DNA from: CBCYMI01 sp965183855
GTDB taxonomy: Bacteria > Pseudomonadota > Alphaproteobacteria > Caulobacterales > Maricaulaceae
Length of the DNA: 64,000 nt
NCBI GenBank assembly: GCA_965183855.1
Contig: CBCYMI010000016.1
Coordinates: 65,211 to 129,210 of the forward strand
Reading direction: 5' to 3'
Shown: piece after piece, positions 10,117-18,805 of the stretch
Numbering within the stretch: position 1 is the first letter of the stretch
How the letters are laid out: every line of letters starts with the position of its first letter
Notes under the pieces: model-generated
The model's input: the letters and a program-made list of their open reading frames with translations, nothing else
Database searches by the model: none
Told to the model about the DNA's origin: nothing
Position numbers and translations under genes: made by a program

Positions 10117-10575
10117 TTTGGACTCTGTCTGTAAAAAGCATGTTTTTTTTCGATGTGTAGACAAAATATTTTTATCTTTCAAACTATGTTTATCTTTTTA
10201 GAATTTGTATCATATTGATAATCAACATATATAAGATGATATCAATTTAAGTTCAATGGTAAGCGAGAAATAAAATATTAAACATAAAGTATGATTTACA
10301 AATAGGCACTAAACTGGTTTTAGATATTTTGAGCTTAAAAAATAAAGCATTCTGGTTTGAAATAAAAAAACGTATGGTTAAAGAAATATATGAAGTTAAA
10401 GAGAGAGATGCGTTTTGCCAGAAAATTTTCCCTCTTAAAAATGGGTTTTTACTGATAAATTTGATCTTGCTTGATACAAATGATTATATAAAATCCAGTA
10501 TCTTAAACGATGATGGTGAATGATTTGTGATGATGGATGTATTTTAAACTAGAATATCAGCTAGGGAGAAAAAAA
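10117..10575. other. Intergenic region between kdsD and gpmA
   Basis: Divergent spacer of about 460 bases. A 64-codon frame starting at TTG (10329-10523) lies here, but it has no ribosome site, no recognisable motif and a composition like surrounding non-coding DNA, so I do not call it a gene. Promoters for both neighbours must lie here but no convincing pair of hexamers was found. Confidence 0.5.
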
Positions 10576-11307
10576 ATGACCTGCTTAACCTTGTTACGAC
10601 ATGGACAGAGTGAATGGAATGTAAAAAATCAGTTTACAGGATGGGTAGATGTTGATCTGACAGAAAAAGGAGAGAACCAAGCTAAAAAAGCAGGTAAGTT
10701 ATTAAAAGAACATGGAATTGTGTTTGACCAAGCCTATACATCTTATTTAAAAAGAGCAATAAAGACATTATGGTTGGTATTAACAGAAATGGATTTATGT
10801 TATTTGCCAGTTGAAAAAAACTGGAGATTAAATGAACGTCACTATGGTGGATTAACGGGATTAAATAAAAAAGATGTCATGAAAAAACATGGAATGGAAC
10901 AAGTGAAAATATGGAGACGTTCATATGATATTCCACCTCCTAAACTAGATAGAAATAATCCTTTGCATCCACGGTTTGATAAACGATATCATCACATTAA
11001 TGATCAAGACTTGCCATCATCTGAGTCTCTAAAAATGACATCAGAGCGTGTTATTCCTTATTATCAGGAAGAAATTGCTCCTAAAATTCGTCAAAATAAA
11101 TCCGTTATCATTACAGCACATGGAAATACAATTCGCGCGTTGACCATGTATTTACTTGAACTTTCTGCCGAAGAAATTCTCTCTTTGGAAATTCCAACAG
11201 GGAATCCCTTAATTTTAAAACAAAAAGGTACAGAAAAATTTAAATCAGCTTGTTTTTTGGATCATCAACGCTGTGAACCTTTTCCTTTTGTTAATGAAAA
11301 TGCTTAA
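10576..11307 (+). CDS. gpmA: 2,3-bisphosphoglycerate-dependent phosphoglycerate mutase
   Basis: Interconverts 3- and 2-phosphoglycerate in glycolysis and gluconeogenesis. The phosphohistidine loop LLRHGQSEWN lies at residues 6-15 (His9), the substrate loop NERHYGGLTGLNK near 89-101 and the second histidine in VIITAHGNTIRAL. At 243 residues it has the normal length. The start is fixed by the AGGGAG ribosome site at 10563-10568; the open frame extends 13 codons further upstream to an ATG without such a site. ribD follows 26 bases downstream and may be co-transcribed. Confidence 0.95.
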   Translation: MTCLTLLRHGQSEWNVKNQFTGWVDVDLTEKGENQAKKAGKLLKEHGIVFDQAYTSYLKRAIKTLWLVLTEMDLCYLPVEKNWRLNERHYGGLTGLNKKDVMKKHGMEQVKIWRRSYDIPPPKLDRNNPLHPRFDKRYHHINDQDLPSSESLKMTSERVIPYYQEEIAPKIRQNKSVIITAHGNTIRALTMYLLELSAEEILSLEIPTGNPLILKQKGTEKFKSACFLDHQRCEPFPFVNENA

Positions 11308-11333
11308 ATCAAGTTAGAATAGTTTATTATTTA

Positions 11334-12056
11334 ATGAATAAAACAATGCATTTAAAACCACGCTTGTCTGGATCGGATCGATCTTTTCAAAAACAGATTA
11401 GTATCGATCGATATTATATGAAAAAAGCACTTTTTCTATCAAAATCGGCATTGGGAAAAACGTTTCCTAATCCATCAGTTGGGTGTGTTTTTGTTAAAAA
11501 TAGAAGAATTATTGCACAAGGAGTGACGGGACGGGGAGGCAGACCCCATGCGGAACAACAGGCTTTAAAACAGGCAGGAATACAGGCTAGAAATGCAGAT
11601 GTCTATGTTAGTTTGGAACCATGCATTCATTATGGAAAAACATCTCCGTGTGCCAGGGCGCTTGTAAAAGCACATATTAGGCGTTTAATTATTGCTTGTC
11701 TGGATCCTGACCCAAGGGTTGATGGCAAGGGTGTTCAGTATTTAATTCGTTCTGGAATTGATGTTTCTGTTGGGCTTTATCAAAAAGAAGCTGAATGGAT
11801 CCATGCTGGATTCTTTTCAAGGATTTACAGAAAAAGACCTTTATTGGTATTGGATAAGAACCCTTTAGGGTATGATATGGACATGGATGGTGTATCAAGA
11901 GAACAGATAAAGGGACAAACTTGGTTAAAAACCTTACAAATGCTTTCTAAGCAGGGTATAACAAGAATTCGGGTTGCGCCAGATGACAAAAGACTTGCAG
12001 ATTTGAAAGAACAGAAATTAATCGATTATGATTTAACAGATTGCACAGGTGAATGA
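11334..12056 (+). CDS. ribD: RibD with intact deaminase and internally deleted reductase domain
   Basis: RibD normally (about 360 residues) deaminates and then reduces the pyrimidine intermediate of riboflavin synthesis. This protein has 240. The deaminase half is complete, with zinc and catalytic residues HAE (72-74), Cys97 and Cys106 in PCIHYGKTSPCARAL. Then the domain junction (HAGFFSRIYRKRPLLVLDK) jumps after a few residues to a sequence resembling the end of the reductase (WLKTLQMLSKQGITRIRV). About 110 central reductase residues, including the NADPH and substrate site, are absent, and the usual EGG motif reads APD. The deaminase may still work; reductase activity is very unlikely. Confidence 0.88.
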   Translation: MNKTMHLKPRLSGSDRSFQKQISIDRYYMKKALFLSKSALGKTFPNPSVGCVFVKNRRIIAQGVTGRGGRPHAEQQALKQAGIQARNADVYVSLEPCIHYGKTSPCARALVKAHIRRLIIACLDPDPRVDGKGVQYLIRSGIDVSVGLYQKEAEWIHAGFFSRIYRKRPLLVLDKNPLGYDMDMDGVSREQIKGQTWLKTLQMLSKQGITRIRVAPDDKRLADLKEQKLIDYDLTDCTGE

Positions 12057-12164
12057 TATCTATATTTATCAATAGCTGGTTTAAGTTCTATTTTTTATCT
12101 GGAAATTTCCGTTTTAATTAAGGAAAATAAGAATGAATTGTTATTATATTGGTGTAATAGCAAA

Positions 12165-12194
12165 CTGCCTCTCTTTGTTTAAAAAGAGAGGCAG
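12165..12194. terminator. Bidirectional hairpin terminator between ribD and hsp20
   Basis: A perfect 12-bp inverted repeat (ctgcctctcttt, then aaagagaggcag) with a 6-base loop. It lies 13 bases past the hsp20 stop (minus strand), where it is followed by TTTG, and 109 bases past the ribD stop, where it is followed by GTAATTTT. It can serve both convergent genes. Confidence 0.8.
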
Positions 12195-12206
12195 GTAATT
12201 TTAGGA

Positions 12207-12701
12207 TTAGTTCTGAATTTTCTGAATTTTATTTTTTTTCTTGGTCGTTTGAATTTTAATTGTTTTAGGCTTTAATGTTTCAGGAAGTTCTTGTTCCAAG
12301 CTAATGGATAGTAATCCATTAGTTAAGTGTGCATCTAAAACCTTGACATGATCTGCGAGATGAAATTTTTTCTCAAAACTTCTTTCTGCAATTCCTCGAT
12401 ACAAATATTGATCTTGATTTTCTTTTTTAGATTGGGACTCAACTGATCTTTTTCCAGAGATAGCCAGTATGTTATCTCGGACTTCGATAGATAAATCTTG
12501 TTCTGAGAAACCAGCAATCGCCAGTTCAATTAAATAGGTATTCTCACTGATTCTTTCAATATTATAAGGGGGATAGCTTGAGCTAGACTGTGATCCTTTT
12601 ACTGCAGAATCAATCATATCCAGCATTCTATCAAAGCCAACAATTGAACGGTAAAATGGGCTATGGTCTATATCATTAAAAAACATTCTCATTGGTTGCA
12701 T
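12207..12701 (-). CDS. Small heat-shock protein, Hsp20/IbpA family
   Basis: A 164-residue ATP-independent holdase that binds unfolding proteins. The start has the class A signature (FYRSIVGFDRMLDMID), followed by the alpha-crystallin domain (YPPYNIERISENTYLIELAIAGF, then SEQDLSIEV) and its end motif GLLSISLEQELP, with a basic C-terminal tail. The start is set by a strong AAGGAGGA ribosome site (12709-12716) eight bases before ATG 12701; an upstream ATG in the same frame (12770) would add 23 unconserved residues and run through the leader RNA. That leader resembles a ROSE thermometer. A terminator follows the gene. Confidence 0.94.
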   Translation of the reverse strand: MQPMRMFFNDIDHSPFYRSIVGFDRMLDMIDSAVKGSQSSSSYPPYNIERISENTYLIELAIAGFSEQDLSIEVRDNILAISGKRSVESQSKKENQDQYLYRGIAERSFEKKFHLADHVKVLDAHLTNGLLSISLEQELPETLKPKTIKIQTTKKKNKIQKIQN

Positions 12702-12780
12702 AAATTGTCCTCCTTTAGAAGCAACAACGAGCAGTTTCCTGCTTTCACTTAAAAGCATTTCTGTCTTCACTTTTTTGCTG
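12702..12780 (-). promoter_or_regulatory. ROSE-like RNA thermometer in the hsp20 leader
   Basis: Read on the minus strand, the 23 bases before the start region (12727 to 12705) contain the ROSE hallmark UUGCU facing the ribosome site AGGAGG. Possible pairs are U-A, a G-G mismatch, C-G, U-A, U-G and C-G closing a UAAA loop, with outer UUG/CAA pairing. A second hairpin, AGCAG-GAAA-CUGCU with a GNRA loop, lies upstream (12743-12730). ROSE elements are known in alphaproteobacterial hsp20 leaders, where heat melts the hairpin and frees the ribosome site. Pairing was judged by eye; no folding was run. Confidence 0.65.
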
Positions 12781-13190
12781 TTTAACGAACGTATAAAAGT
12801 TTATAACAAATAATACTTTATATTTTTAAATCAAAAACTATCTATTAATCCGCTTTTGACTTATACGACCCATTGATGGCATCGTATACTAATGATATGG
12901 TAAGTGTAACAAGAAGATTCAAGGTTTATAGTAAAAATTTATTTTTTCAAAAAACGTTGTAGAAGAAAAATACTAGATTAATAAAATAGCATCAAAATAA
13001 TATCTTTAACTAAGATAGGCAAAACGTGAGTGATACCATGAACCTAAAACAGGAAAAAATAACTTTACATAATTTATTAGCATTCTTTAATTTTACAATA
13101 GAAAACATTCTGCGAAAAATAGTAAGCATGATTAAGCTATCTGTTTTTGAAAACCGAGTTTTAAAGAAGTTTTATGGAAAGAGACATAAA
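12781..13190. other. Divergent intergenic region upstream of hsp20 and the methyltransferase-like gene
   Basis: About 410 bases. The frame of the downstream gene stays open back to a GTG at 13026, but those 55 extra codons show no conserved sequence. I found no clear heat-shock (sigma-32) promoter for hsp20 here. Confidence 0.45.
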
Positions 13191-14159
13191 ATGCTTTCAG
13201 GATTATCAGATCTATTTTATAAAACATCTAAAAAGAAGAATTTGTCTCTGCTTGTGCTTGGATGTTTGATTTTTCTGATTTCCTGTCAAGATAAAAATCT
13301 ATCTGAAACAGTAAAAAATAAAAATGATACGATTAAGCAATATGATAAAAAACAGAGAGATGAATTGAAAACGTTGGATGATGTTATTCAAGGTGAGTGG
13401 CGTATAAAAGATAGCCCAAGAGATCCGTATCGACATCCCGTTAAAACGCTTACCTTTTTTGACGTCCAGCCTAATATGAGAATTGCAGAGATTTGGCCTG
13501 GAAGAGGATGGTATACGCGTATTTTGGCGCCATGGCTACATGCAAATGGGGGTGAATTAATCGCAGTATTGCCTTTTTGGGGAGAGCAATCTCGTCAGGA
13601 GGGAGACAATGCTTCAAAGTTCAAAAGGTATAATGATGAATTTATCGCTCAGTTTCAAAATAAAGCTCTTTATGGAGAAATGAAAATCTCAGACTTGTCT
13701 GAAAATTCTTTGGCAATTTCATCTGAAAACAGTCTCGATGCCATTTTAACATTTCGTAATATTCATAACTGGATGGCAGGACGTTATGCAGAAAAAGTAT
13801 TTCATGATTTCTATTTGGCTTTAAAACCAGGTGGTATTTTAGGTGTTGTTGAGCATAAATTGCCATCTTCTAAATTACAAGATCCATTTGCACGATCTGG
13901 CTATGTGCAGGAGGAATATGTAAAAAGGCTGGCAAAAGAAGCTGGATTTGAATTTGTTGGAAGATCAGAAATTAATCTTAATCCTAAAGATGATGCAGAA
14001 CACCCTAATGGAGTGTGGACTTTAATGCCAGCCAGGCGTTCTCCAAAACCAGGTTCAAAAGAAGCAGAAACATTTGATCGCGCAGCTTATGATGCGATAG
14101 GCGAAAGCAGTCGTATGACACTTAAATTTAGAAAACCTGTTCGAAAGATACAAAATTAA
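13191..14159 (+). CDS. Lipoprotein of the COG4798-type methyltransferase-like family
   Basis: A 322-residue exported protein. The N terminus has a basic stretch, a hydrophobic segment and a lipobox LISC (LGCLIFLISCQDKN). The mature part follows the predicted-methyltransferase family seen in proteobacterial periplasms: RDPYRHPVKTLTFFDVQPNM, then the modified SAM-binding motif IAEIWPGRGWYTRILAPWL and FRNIHNWMAGR. An enzymatic role outside the cytoplasm, where SAM is absent, is doubtful; the function of the family is unknown to me. The ATG at 13191 is preferred because it puts the signal peptide near the start and has a GGAAAGAG-like site before it. Confidence 0.8.
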   Translation: MLSGLSDLFYKTSKKKNLSLLVLGCLIFLISCQDKNLSETVKNKNDTIKQYDKKQRDELKTLDDVIQGEWRIKDSPRDPYRHPVKTLTFFDVQPNMRIAEIWPGRGWYTRILAPWLHANGGELIAVLPFWGEQSRQEGDNASKFKRYNDEFIAQFQNKALYGEMKISDLSENSLAISSENSLDAILTFRNIHNWMAGRYAEKVFHDFYLALKPGGILGVVEHKLPSSKLQDPFARSGYVQEEYVKRLAKEAGFEFVGRSEINLNPKDDAEHPNGVWTLMPARRSPKPGSKEAETFDRAAYDAIGESSRMTLKFRKPVRKIQN

Positions 14160-14237
14160 ATAAGGTATTTTATTTTTTATGAAGTGGATTATAAGAGAAC
14201 AAACAAACTATTTTCTATTCTATAAGGTTTATGATTT

Positions 14238-15104
14238 ATGAGCAGGATTTATCTGAATATAAAGGCTTTCATCTTTTTTTCTATTGGTTTTCTTCTAATA
14301 TTATACTGTTTTATAGGGCAGGCATCTTCTTGCCCAGATTTAAAAATTCAGAAACAGAAGGGTGAGATATATAAAGAGAAAAATATAAACTTGCATTCAT
14401 CTGACGAGAAAAAGCAGAAAGCGTTAAAAAAACCATCTATATATGTAGGAAAAATGAAACAGTTTTTCCCATATTGGGGACGCTATCTTAAACTTACACC
14501 TTCTAAAAGAGATAAATTCCAATATGTTTTCTATGCTTGGAATGAAGATGAAATTCCCACTAACACAGCTAAATTATGGTATTGTAAAGGCTCTGAGAGA
14601 ATTTATCTAGAAATATTAAAGACAGGTAAAATAACGAATATGCCTGATTTGGAAATATATCAAAAAAACCTTGCTCTTTTTACGGACAATGCAGAACAGG
14701 AAACCCGATTTCAGATTCATGCCTTTTTTGAACCTGTCGTTCAATATAAAATTATTACACCAGGAATTCAAGATATCGTAAAAACAGATAAAAATCCTAG
14801 CCATGCCCAAAAAAAATATTATCAATTATCTCTTATTGAACTTAGAGAGGCGTATCAGCAATTTAACAATGTATATCAGTATATTTTGGGATTAAGAGGA
14901 ATGTTTACACCTAAATTAAATTGGATTGCTTTTGCCTTTAACCAGTCAGTACCAGAAGCAATTGCGATTGATTATAAACAGGAAAAAACAGAATTGCATA
15001 TTCAATATGATAAAGCTTATTTTAGTCTTAAAAATAAAAAGATGAAACAATATGTAACACTGAGATTTGGAGAAATACCCGAACGAATCTGGTTTGAAAC
15101 ATAA
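14238..15104 (+). CDS. Exported protein of unknown function
   Basis: 288 residues that I do not recognise. An N-terminal hydrophobic stretch (about 10-30, ending QASSC) looks like a signal peptide or membrane anchor. The remainder is Lys/Tyr-rich and looks folded, with alternating hydrophobic strands in the last 60 residues (AIAIDYKQEKTELHIQYD, YVTLRFGEIPERIWFE). It follows the methyltransferase-like lipoprotein by 78 bases and precedes the SCP2-like gene by 44, so an operon is plausible. No catalytic motif is visible. Confidence 0.7.
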   Translation: MSRIYLNIKAFIFFSIGFLLILYCFIGQASSCPDLKIQKQKGEIYKEKNINLHSSDEKKQKALKKPSIYVGKMKQFFPYWGRYLKLTPSKRDKFQYVFYAWNEDEIPTNTAKLWYCKGSERIYLEILKTGKITNMPDLEIYQKNLALFTDNAEQETRFQIHAFFEPVVQYKIITPGIQDIVKTDKNPSHAQKKYYQLSLIELREAYQQFNNVYQYILGLRGMFTPKLNWIAFAFNQSVPEAIAIDYKQEKTELHIQYDKAYFSLKNKKMKQYVTLRFGEIPERIWFET

Positions 15105-15148
15105 GTAAAATTATGTTAATAACTGGATTCTAATTAAAAGGAGAAAAA

Positions 15149-15451
15149 ATGTTATCATTGGAAGAAATTACAAATAACCTCAAAAATGCAGTTGAAAAAT
15201 CAGGAGGGTTAGATAAATCTGTTAAATTTGACTTTGGTGATCTTGGTAAGGTTCTGATCAACGGTACAAATGTTACAAATGACGATGGAGAGGCAGATTG
15301 CACGGTTGGAATGTCATTAGAAGATTTTATGAAAATGGCAAAAGGGGAAATTAACCCAACCTCAGCTTTTATGTCAGGAAAGTTAAAAATATTGGGAGAT
15401 ATGACTGCTGCAATGGGATTACAAAACTTGCTTAAAGATTTTATATCCTAA
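15149..15451 (+). CDS. SCP2 sterol-binding domain protein
   Basis: A 100-residue single-domain protein of the SCP2/sterol-carrier fold. The pattern FDFGDLGKVLINGTN followed by ADCTVGMSLEDFMKMAKGEINPTSAFMSGKLKI is characteristic: the carrier fold binds lipids in a hydrophobic tunnel. A good AAAGGAG ribosome site precedes ATG 15149. In alphaproteobacteria such free-standing domains are common and probably bind fatty acids or quinone precursors; the ligand is not known here. Confidence 0.88.
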   Translation: MLSLEEITNNLKNAVEKSGGLDKSVKFDFGDLGKVLINGTNVTNDDGEADCTVGMSLEDFMKMAKGEINPTSAFMSGKLKILGDMTAAMGLQNLLKDFIS

Positions 15452-15632
15452 AAAAGCGAGTTAAAACAGTCATTTTGTTTTAGATATATCGGGTCTATTT
15501 AAGATATAAAAAACCCATTCTGTCTTAATGATACTAATATTATTTAACCATTTTGATCTTATGATTTGTTTTGATTCCCTGATGTTCTTAAACAGAGCAT
15601 GGTTTGTTCTGTTAGATGGGGCTGTCCAGACT

Positions 15633-16001
15633 TTATGAATTTTGCAGGCTTAATGATTTTGCAAGGCGTAAAAGATAACGTCTGGGAAGTTCATGCAATC
15701 CATAATAGGCTCTTACAAGATCAACGGTTTCTTCTTTTTCCATGATATCTTTGATTTTTGATTCATGAGTTTGTTCACTTTCTTTTTTATATCCATCAAA
15801 AAAATATTGGATAGGGGTTGCAAGTGCTTCAGAGATTTTGTAAAGCCGGCTTGCACTCACCCGGTTGGTGCCTGATTCATATTTTTGAATTTGTTGAAAG
15901 CGTACACCGATACGATCTGCAAGCTGTTGCTGTGTTAAACCCGTTAATTTTCTACGATGGCGTAACCTGCTACCAACATATAAATCGATATTATCTGACA
16001 T
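15633..16001 (-). CDS. XRE-family transcriptional regulator
   Basis: 122 residues. An N-terminal Cro/CI helix-turn-helix covers about residues 8-70 (GSRLRHRRKLTGLTQQQLADRIGVRFQQIQKYESGTNRVSASRLYKI is the motif region, positions 10-56). A short C-terminal helical tail with a conserved look (LVRAYYGLHELPRRYLLRLAKSL) follows. This layout is common in alphaproteobacterial regulators of the PraR type that act on motility, biofilm or envelope genes. Its target here is unknown. It is a monocistron divergent from cpdR. Confidence 0.88.
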   Translation of the reverse strand: MSDNIDLYVGSRLRHRRKLTGLTQQQLADRIGVRFQQIQKYESGTNRVSASRLYKISEALATPIQYFFDGYKKESEQTHESKIKDIMEKEETVDLVRAYYGLHELPRRYLLRLAKSLSLQNS

Positions 16002-16404
16002 AAGATATCCCTGACTTAAACTATAATAATTATAGAATATGCAAAAATTATGCCTAATATATGGCTTTACTTTAATTCAGAGCTTAACGAGATCAAAAAT
16101 TGGAGAAAAAAGTATTATTTTGATACATTTTTTTAATAGAGTTTGTGTTATATTCCTTATTTGTTTTATTATATAACATTTTATGGATAAAGGGTCTGAT
16201 TTATTAGATAAAACATGTCTGATGCTTTTTATAGATTTATACCTTATATAATATAAAATATAATATAAATTTATATATTGTATACATTTTTTTTTATAAA
16301 AAGAGTTGTTTTTTTTTAAACTGCCTATTTTTGGCATGGAATTTGTTAACTAAAAATTAAATATTGTTTTTTGAAAATATAATTATTTTTAGATAGGATA
16401 GAAG
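16002..16404. other. Very AT-rich divergent spacer between the XRE gene and cpdR
   Basis: About 400 bases, including a stretch of alternating A/T around 16245-16285 with almost no G or C. An 86-codon minus-strand frame (16077-16337) is low-complexity Ile/Lys/Tyr sequence and is not credible. The XRE and cpdR promoters should lie here. Confidence 0.5.
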
Positions 16405-16797
16405 GTGAAAAAAATACTCTTTGCAGAAGATAATACTCATTTGAGAAGCTTTCTAACAGGAATTTTAGAAAAGGAAGGCTATAATATTCGTGCGTTTGAT
16501 AATGGATTAAAGGCGTGGGAGTATTATCAAGGCTCTGATCATGATTATAATTTGCTTTTAACAGATTTAGTTATGCCAGAAATGGGAGGTGTAGAGCTTG
16601 CTAGAAACATATATAAATTAAATCCTGAGATAAAAATATTATTTATTACAGGCTTTTCTTTTGTTGCATTAAAGGTAGAAAATAAGTTCCAAGAAAGTGC
16701 AGGCGTGGTTTCAAAACCATTCCATTTAAAGGAGTTAATTAAGAAAATTAACCAGATTTTTGAAGAAATAGAGTATCATGCTTCAACAAAATGCTAG
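16405..16797 (+). CDS. cpdR: Single-domain response regulator, CpdR-like
   Basis: 130 residues consisting of one receiver domain with no output domain. The acidic pair is EDN (8-10), the phosphoacceptor Asp54 lies in LLLTDLVMPEMGG, and the conserved Lys in SKPF. CpdR primes the ClpXP protease in its unphosphorylated state and links phosphorelay signals to cell-cycle proteolysis in alphaproteobacteria. Identity rests on length, the lone receiver domain and the tRNA-Val neighbour. Translation starts at GTG 16405 after an AGGATAGAAG region. Confidence 0.8.
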   Translation: MKKILFAEDNTHLRSFLTGILEKEGYNIRAFDNGLKAWEYYQGSDHDYNLLLTDLVMPEMGGVELARNIYKLNPEIKILFITGFSFVALKVENKFQESAGVVSKPFHLKELIKKINQIFEEIEYHASTKC

Positions 16798-16953
16798 AGG
16801 TTTTATATATAAAATACAAACGGATCTAATGTTTAGGATGAATGGGTTATATCATTAGATAAAAGTATTCAAAATGACATGCTCATCTTGTTTATTAACG
16901 GTTCGTATTGCTTGTGTTTTCAGATAAAAGTATTGATTAATCCTATTTTCCTC

Positions 16954-16982
16954 TTGCAACTCTATTTAGTCGAGGATATATC
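16954..16982 (+). promoter_or_regulatory. Probable promoter for tRNA-Val
   Basis: TTGCAA (16954-16959), a 17-base spacer and TATATC (16977-16982), each matching the sigma-70 consensus at 4 of 6 bases. The tRNA begins 47 bases after the -10 box, a plausible leader to be trimmed by RNase P. Confidence 0.4.
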
Positions 16983-17029
16983 CTTATATAAGAAGAAGGT
17001 TGGTTCCTGGATTTGTTCAGGATAGAAGG

Positions 17030-17104
17030 GAGTGCGTAGCTCAGCGGTAGAGCACTACGTTGACATCGTAGGGGTCGCTGGTTCAATCCCAGCCGTGCTC
17101 ACCA
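17030..17104 (+). tRNA. tRNA-Val (anticodon GAC)
   Basis: A full cloverleaf: acceptor stem gagtgcg/cgtgctc with two G-U pairs, D-arm gctcagcggtagagc, anticodon loop ttgacat (anticodon GAC), T-arm with gttcaatcc, discriminator A (17101) and encoded CCA (17102-17104). Confidence 0.97.
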
Positions 17105-17201
17105 TTTGTTTAGGAATTTTTCTATCCACTATTGTTTCAGATAAGTTTTGGTTATTTTTTAGCCTAATCTTGTAAACTATTAATCTTTGCAAAGATTTCT
17201 C

Positions 17202-18734
17202 ATGTTAAACAAAAATCACACAAAACATTCCGTTTTGACTCAAAGAGGGCATAATCAAGAGTTGATATATGATCAAGAGGTTTATTCTATTCTTGAATCT
17301 ATCAATGATCCCTTGAAAAAGAAAAATTTAATCCAGTCTGGCAGGATTGGAAAAATTGAATATAATAAAAAAAATCCTCATCATCGAAAGCTCTATCTGA
17401 TTTTAAATATACCCAGACGGTATCATGTCTTTTACGCATCTTTGAAAGAAGAATTAAATACAAAATTACAAGCATTACATACCTATACGGATATTCGAAT
17501 TGAGTTAAAAGAAATTAAGGTTCAAAATAGAAGAGATCACTCTATTTTAACCTCTGGGAAAAAAACTTTCTGGATGAAACTAAACTGGCTTATAAACTTA
17601 TTTAGAAGGGATGGACTTAAAAAAAGACAAGAATTGCAACAAAACAGCATGAAGAAAAGACAGGTTTCTTCTCAAAAAACAGAAATAAAGAAACAGGAGC
17701 AAACATCAACTTTACCCAAAAAGATAGAAAAAGGATTTAGCCCTATTCTAAATCCTAGACCTAAATATATTTTGATGATTGCATCTGGAAAGGGAGGGGT
17801 TGGAAAGTCAACATTAGCCTATTTGTTAGCAAAAGCATTTGCCGTTGAGGGAATTAAAACGGGTCTGTTGGATACAGATATTTATGGACCTTCACAATCT
17901 GTTCTTGCTAATCTTGAAGGTCCTGCAAATATAGTAGAGCGAGAGGGGCATGTCTTATTAGTTCCTGGACTTGTATCTGTTTCTAAACTTAAATCAGAAA
18001 AACCCATAGAGCAGAAGGATCAATCAAAATATTCCAAGAGAGAGCATAAACTTCAGATATCAGCAATAGAAAATAAAAATATTTCTATATCCAAGAAAAC
18101 AGGATTAAAACCAGATCTTGAAGAAAAACAACATCCTATAAAAGCGCATTCTGTTTTTAACCATAAAGATGTAGGAGATAAGCAATATGATATTAAAGTT
18201 ATGTCTATGGGATTATTGATGAAAAAAGGAGCGCCTGCTGCAATGAGGGGGCCTATGGCACAAGGTGCGATCCGTAAAATGTGGAGAGGGACGGATTGGG
18301 GAGAATTAGATCTTTTAATAATTGATACACCGCCAGGTACTGGAGATATTATTCTTGGTATTATTCAGGAAATCAAGCCAGAGGCTGCATTAATCTTGAC
18401 AATGCCTCCTTTGATTGCCAAGTCTGATGTTGAAAGGTTACAGGCTTTATTAGAAAGAGTGAATCTGCCGATATTGGGGATGGTAGAAAACATGTCCTAT
18501 TATCTGTGTCCTTACTGTGGTCAGAAAAGCAATCCTTTTTATGGAAAAGAGTCAGATTCTGGCAATCAATACCTGGCTAAAATTCCTGTTTATTCTGATT
18601 TTAATCCTGAACAAGTTCTTTCTTCGTCTAAACAAGAAGCGATAGAATTGCCAAAAGAAATTCATACTTTGACGAAGAAAATTTCAAAAAAACTGAATAT
18701 TCTCAAGTCTATAAACAGCCAAAAAGAAGGCTAG
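17202..18734 (+). CDS. mrp: Mrp/ApbC-type Fe-S cluster carrier ATPase with a large insert
   Basis: A P-loop ATPase that carries Fe-S clusters to apoproteins. The N-terminal MIP18/DUF59-like domain (about residues 20-110) is followed by a long basic linker, the deviant Walker A SGKGGVGKST (about 195-204), LLDTDIYGPSQSV, DLLIIDTPPGTGD and the cluster-binding CPYCG (YYLCPYCGQ). At 510 residues it is well above the usual 350-380. The excess is a Lys/Glu/Ser-rich insert (about 259-328) between HVLLVPGL and YDIKVMSMG, plus the extended linker. An upstream in-frame TTG (17187) is possible but less likely. Confidence 0.92.
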   Translation: MLNKNHTKHSVLTQRGHNQELIYDQEVYSILESINDPLKKKNLIQSGRIGKIEYNKKNPHHRKLYLILNIPRRYHVFYASLKEELNTKLQALHTYTDIRIELKEIKVQNRRDHSILTSGKKTFWMKLNWLINLFRRDGLKKRQELQQNSMKKRQVSSQKTEIKKQEQTSTLPKKIEKGFSPILNPRPKYILMIASGKGGVGKSTLAYLLAKAFAVEGIKTGLLDTDIYGPSQSVLANLEGPANIVEREGHVLLVPGLVSVSKLKSEKPIEQKDQSKYSKREHKLQISAIENKNISISKKTGLKPDLEEKQHPIKAHSVFNHKDVGDKQYDIKVMSMGLLMKKGAPAAMRGPMAQGAIRKMWRGTDWGELDLLIIDTPPGTGDIILGIIQEIKPEAALILTMPPLIAKSDVERLQALLERVNLPILGMVENMSYYLCPYCGQKSNPFYGKESDSGNQYLAKIPVYSDFNPEQVLSSSKQEAIELPKEIHTLTKKISKKLNILKSINSQKEG

Positions 18735-18805
18735 ATCAGAGATGTGTTATATAAAAATCTGACTGAAATGCTGGATTTTATATTAGAAAATCTGTTTTTT
18801 TTGAG

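Noticed and set aside
10329..10523. 64-codon plus-strand frame before gpmA
   Set aside because: TTG start without ribosome site, no motif, composition like neighbouring non-coding DNA.
16077..16337. 86-codon minus-strand frame between the XRE gene and cpdR
   Set aside because: Very low-complexity Ile/Lys/Tyr sequence from an A/T-only stretch.
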